This document shows positions 5,876 through 6,399 of a stretch of 6,399 nt of DNA, one piece after another. A model generated the notes under the pieces. The model did no database searches. It was given only the letters and a program-made list of their open reading frames with translations, and was not told where the DNA came from. Position 1 is the first letter of the stretch. Each line of letters opens with the position of its first letter. The position numbers and the translations under genes were made by a program. This stretch comes from an uncultured Alphaproteobacteria bacterium (GTDB lineage Bacteria > Pseudomonadota > Alphaproteobacteria > Reyranellales > Reyranellaceae), in NCBI GenBank assembly GCA_903929895.1, contig CAIYWM010001008.1:1-6399 (forward strand). The letters are read 5' to 3'.

Positions 5876-6399
5876 ATGTCCGCCCGCTTCTCGACCCTCG
5901 GCCGCTATCCCACGACCCGACTGCGCCGCAATCGCGGCGAGGAATGGTCCCGTCGCCTCGTCGCCGAGAACAAGCTCTCCGTCGACGACCTGATCTGGCC
6001 GGTCTTCGTCCAGGAGGGCCAGAATGCCCGCACGCCGGTAGCGTCCATGCCGGGCGTCGATCGCCTCTCGATCGACCTCTTTGCGGAAGCGGCCAGGGAA
6101 GCGCGCGACCTCGGCATTCCCGCCATAGCGATCTTCCCCGAGACCGACCCGAAGGCCAAGACACCCGACGCGCGCGAGGCCTACAATCCTGGCAACCTCG
6201 TCTGCCGCGCCATCACGGCTGTGAAGAAGGCCGTTCCCGACATCGGCATCGTCTGCGACGTGGCCCTCGATCCGTTCAACAGCGACGGCCATGACGGGAT
6301 CGTGCGCGACGGTCGCATCCTGAACGACGAGTCGGTCGAGGCGCTGGTCAAGCAGGCGATCGTGCAGACCGAGGCCGGCGCCGACATCCAGGCGCCGTC
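5876..6399 (+). CDS. hemB: delta-aminolevulinic acid dehydratase (porphobilinogen synthase), N-terminal part
   Basis: 174 full codons plus two bases are visible; the gene runs off the right edge, having about half of a usual 330-residue HemB. It condenses two 5-aminolevulinate molecules into porphobilinogen for haem and related tetrapyrroles in the cytoplasm. Recognisable parts are TTRLRRNRGEEWSRRLV (13-29), LIWPVFVQEG (39-48), MPGVDRLSID (58-67), IAIFPETDPKAK (84-95), AYNPGNLVCRAI (102-113) and the metal-region stretch CDVALDPFNSDGHDGIV (127-143). The zinc-type Cys triad is replaced by Ala130, Asp132 and Asp140, the aspartate-rich Mg-dependent type of plants, Pseudomonas and rhizobia. The last codons read AGADIQAP, just before the usual APSDMMDGR segment. 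ATG at 5876 has AAGG six bases upstream; an in-frame TTG at 5840 has a better ribosome site. It is transcribed away from the valine genes. Confidence 0.95.
   Translation, partial: MSARFSTLGRYPTTRLRRNRGEEWSRRLVAENKLSVDDLIWPVFVQEGQNARTPVASMPGVDRLSIDLFAEAAREARDLGIPAIAIFPETDPKAKTPDAREAYNPGNLVCRAITAVKKAVPDIGIVCDVALDPFNSDGHDGIVRDGRILNDESVEALVKQAIVQTEAGADIQAP

Noticed and set aside
5498..6292. A 264-codon minus-strand frame overlapping hemB and the dehydrogenase start
   Set aside because: It is antisense to conserved hemB and out of frame with the dehydrogenase; no family pattern is visible.
5629..6294. A 221-codon plus-strand frame across the divergent gap and hemB
   Set aside because: It reads hemB in the wrong frame; the true hemB frame, open to the right edge, gives an unmistakable HemB protein.
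1..6399. Search for mobile elements, CRISPR repeats, phage or defence genes, tRNA and rho-independent terminators
   Set aside because: No repeated units, transposase-like proteins, tRNA-like cloverleaf or GC hairpin with a T run was seen; all gaps are 89 bases or shorter and the whole window is accounted for by metabolic genes.

Overview
The window is a GC-rich, tightly packed stretch of bacterial chromosome. Protein style (CorA, a plant/rhizobial-like Mg-type HemB, a valine-catabolism cluster and abundant glutathione S-transferases) suggests an alphaproteobacterium. I infer this from protein character, not from a search, and cannot name the genus. I see no mobile element, CRISPR array, rRNA, tRNA or phage gene.

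Layout: eight genes run on the minus strand from about 5786 down past the left edge. In transcription order they are an acyl-CoA dehydrogenase (probable isobutyryl-CoA dehydrogenase, 4647-5786), 3-hydroxyisobutyryl-CoA hydrolase (3576-4643), 3-hydroxyisobutyrate dehydrogenase mmsB (2667-3548), a LigE-type glutathione S-transferase (1973-2659), a MaoC-type hot-dog dehydratase (1482-1973), a small antibiotic-biosynthesis-monooxygenase-fold protein (1177-1461), a CorA metal transporter (85-1152), and the first 25 codons of a second glutathione S-transferase (1-77). Gaps are 27 bases or less and one junction overlaps by a base, so they probably form one transcription unit. On the plus strand, hemB (porphobilinogen synthase) starts at 5876 and runs off the right edge. 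The 89-base gap 5787-5875 must hold the start signals for both directions.

Function: the first three genes of the unit are steps of the distal valine pathway: isobutyryl-CoA to methacrylyl-CoA, then (after a hydration step) 3-hydroxyisobutyryl-CoA to free 3-hydroxyisobutyrate, then to methylmalonate semialdehyde. The usual crotonase-type methacrylyl-CoA hydratase and the semialdehyde dehydrogenase mmsA are not in the window. The downstream MaoC protein is a speculative stand-in for the hydratase, and the adjacent glutathione S-transferase could handle the thiol-reactive methacrylyl-CoA. These are inferences from context.

Overall this is ordinary core metabolism with a few points worth checking: the gene combination, two uncertain translation starts in the divergent gap, and a small dyad there. 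I found no convincing new system.
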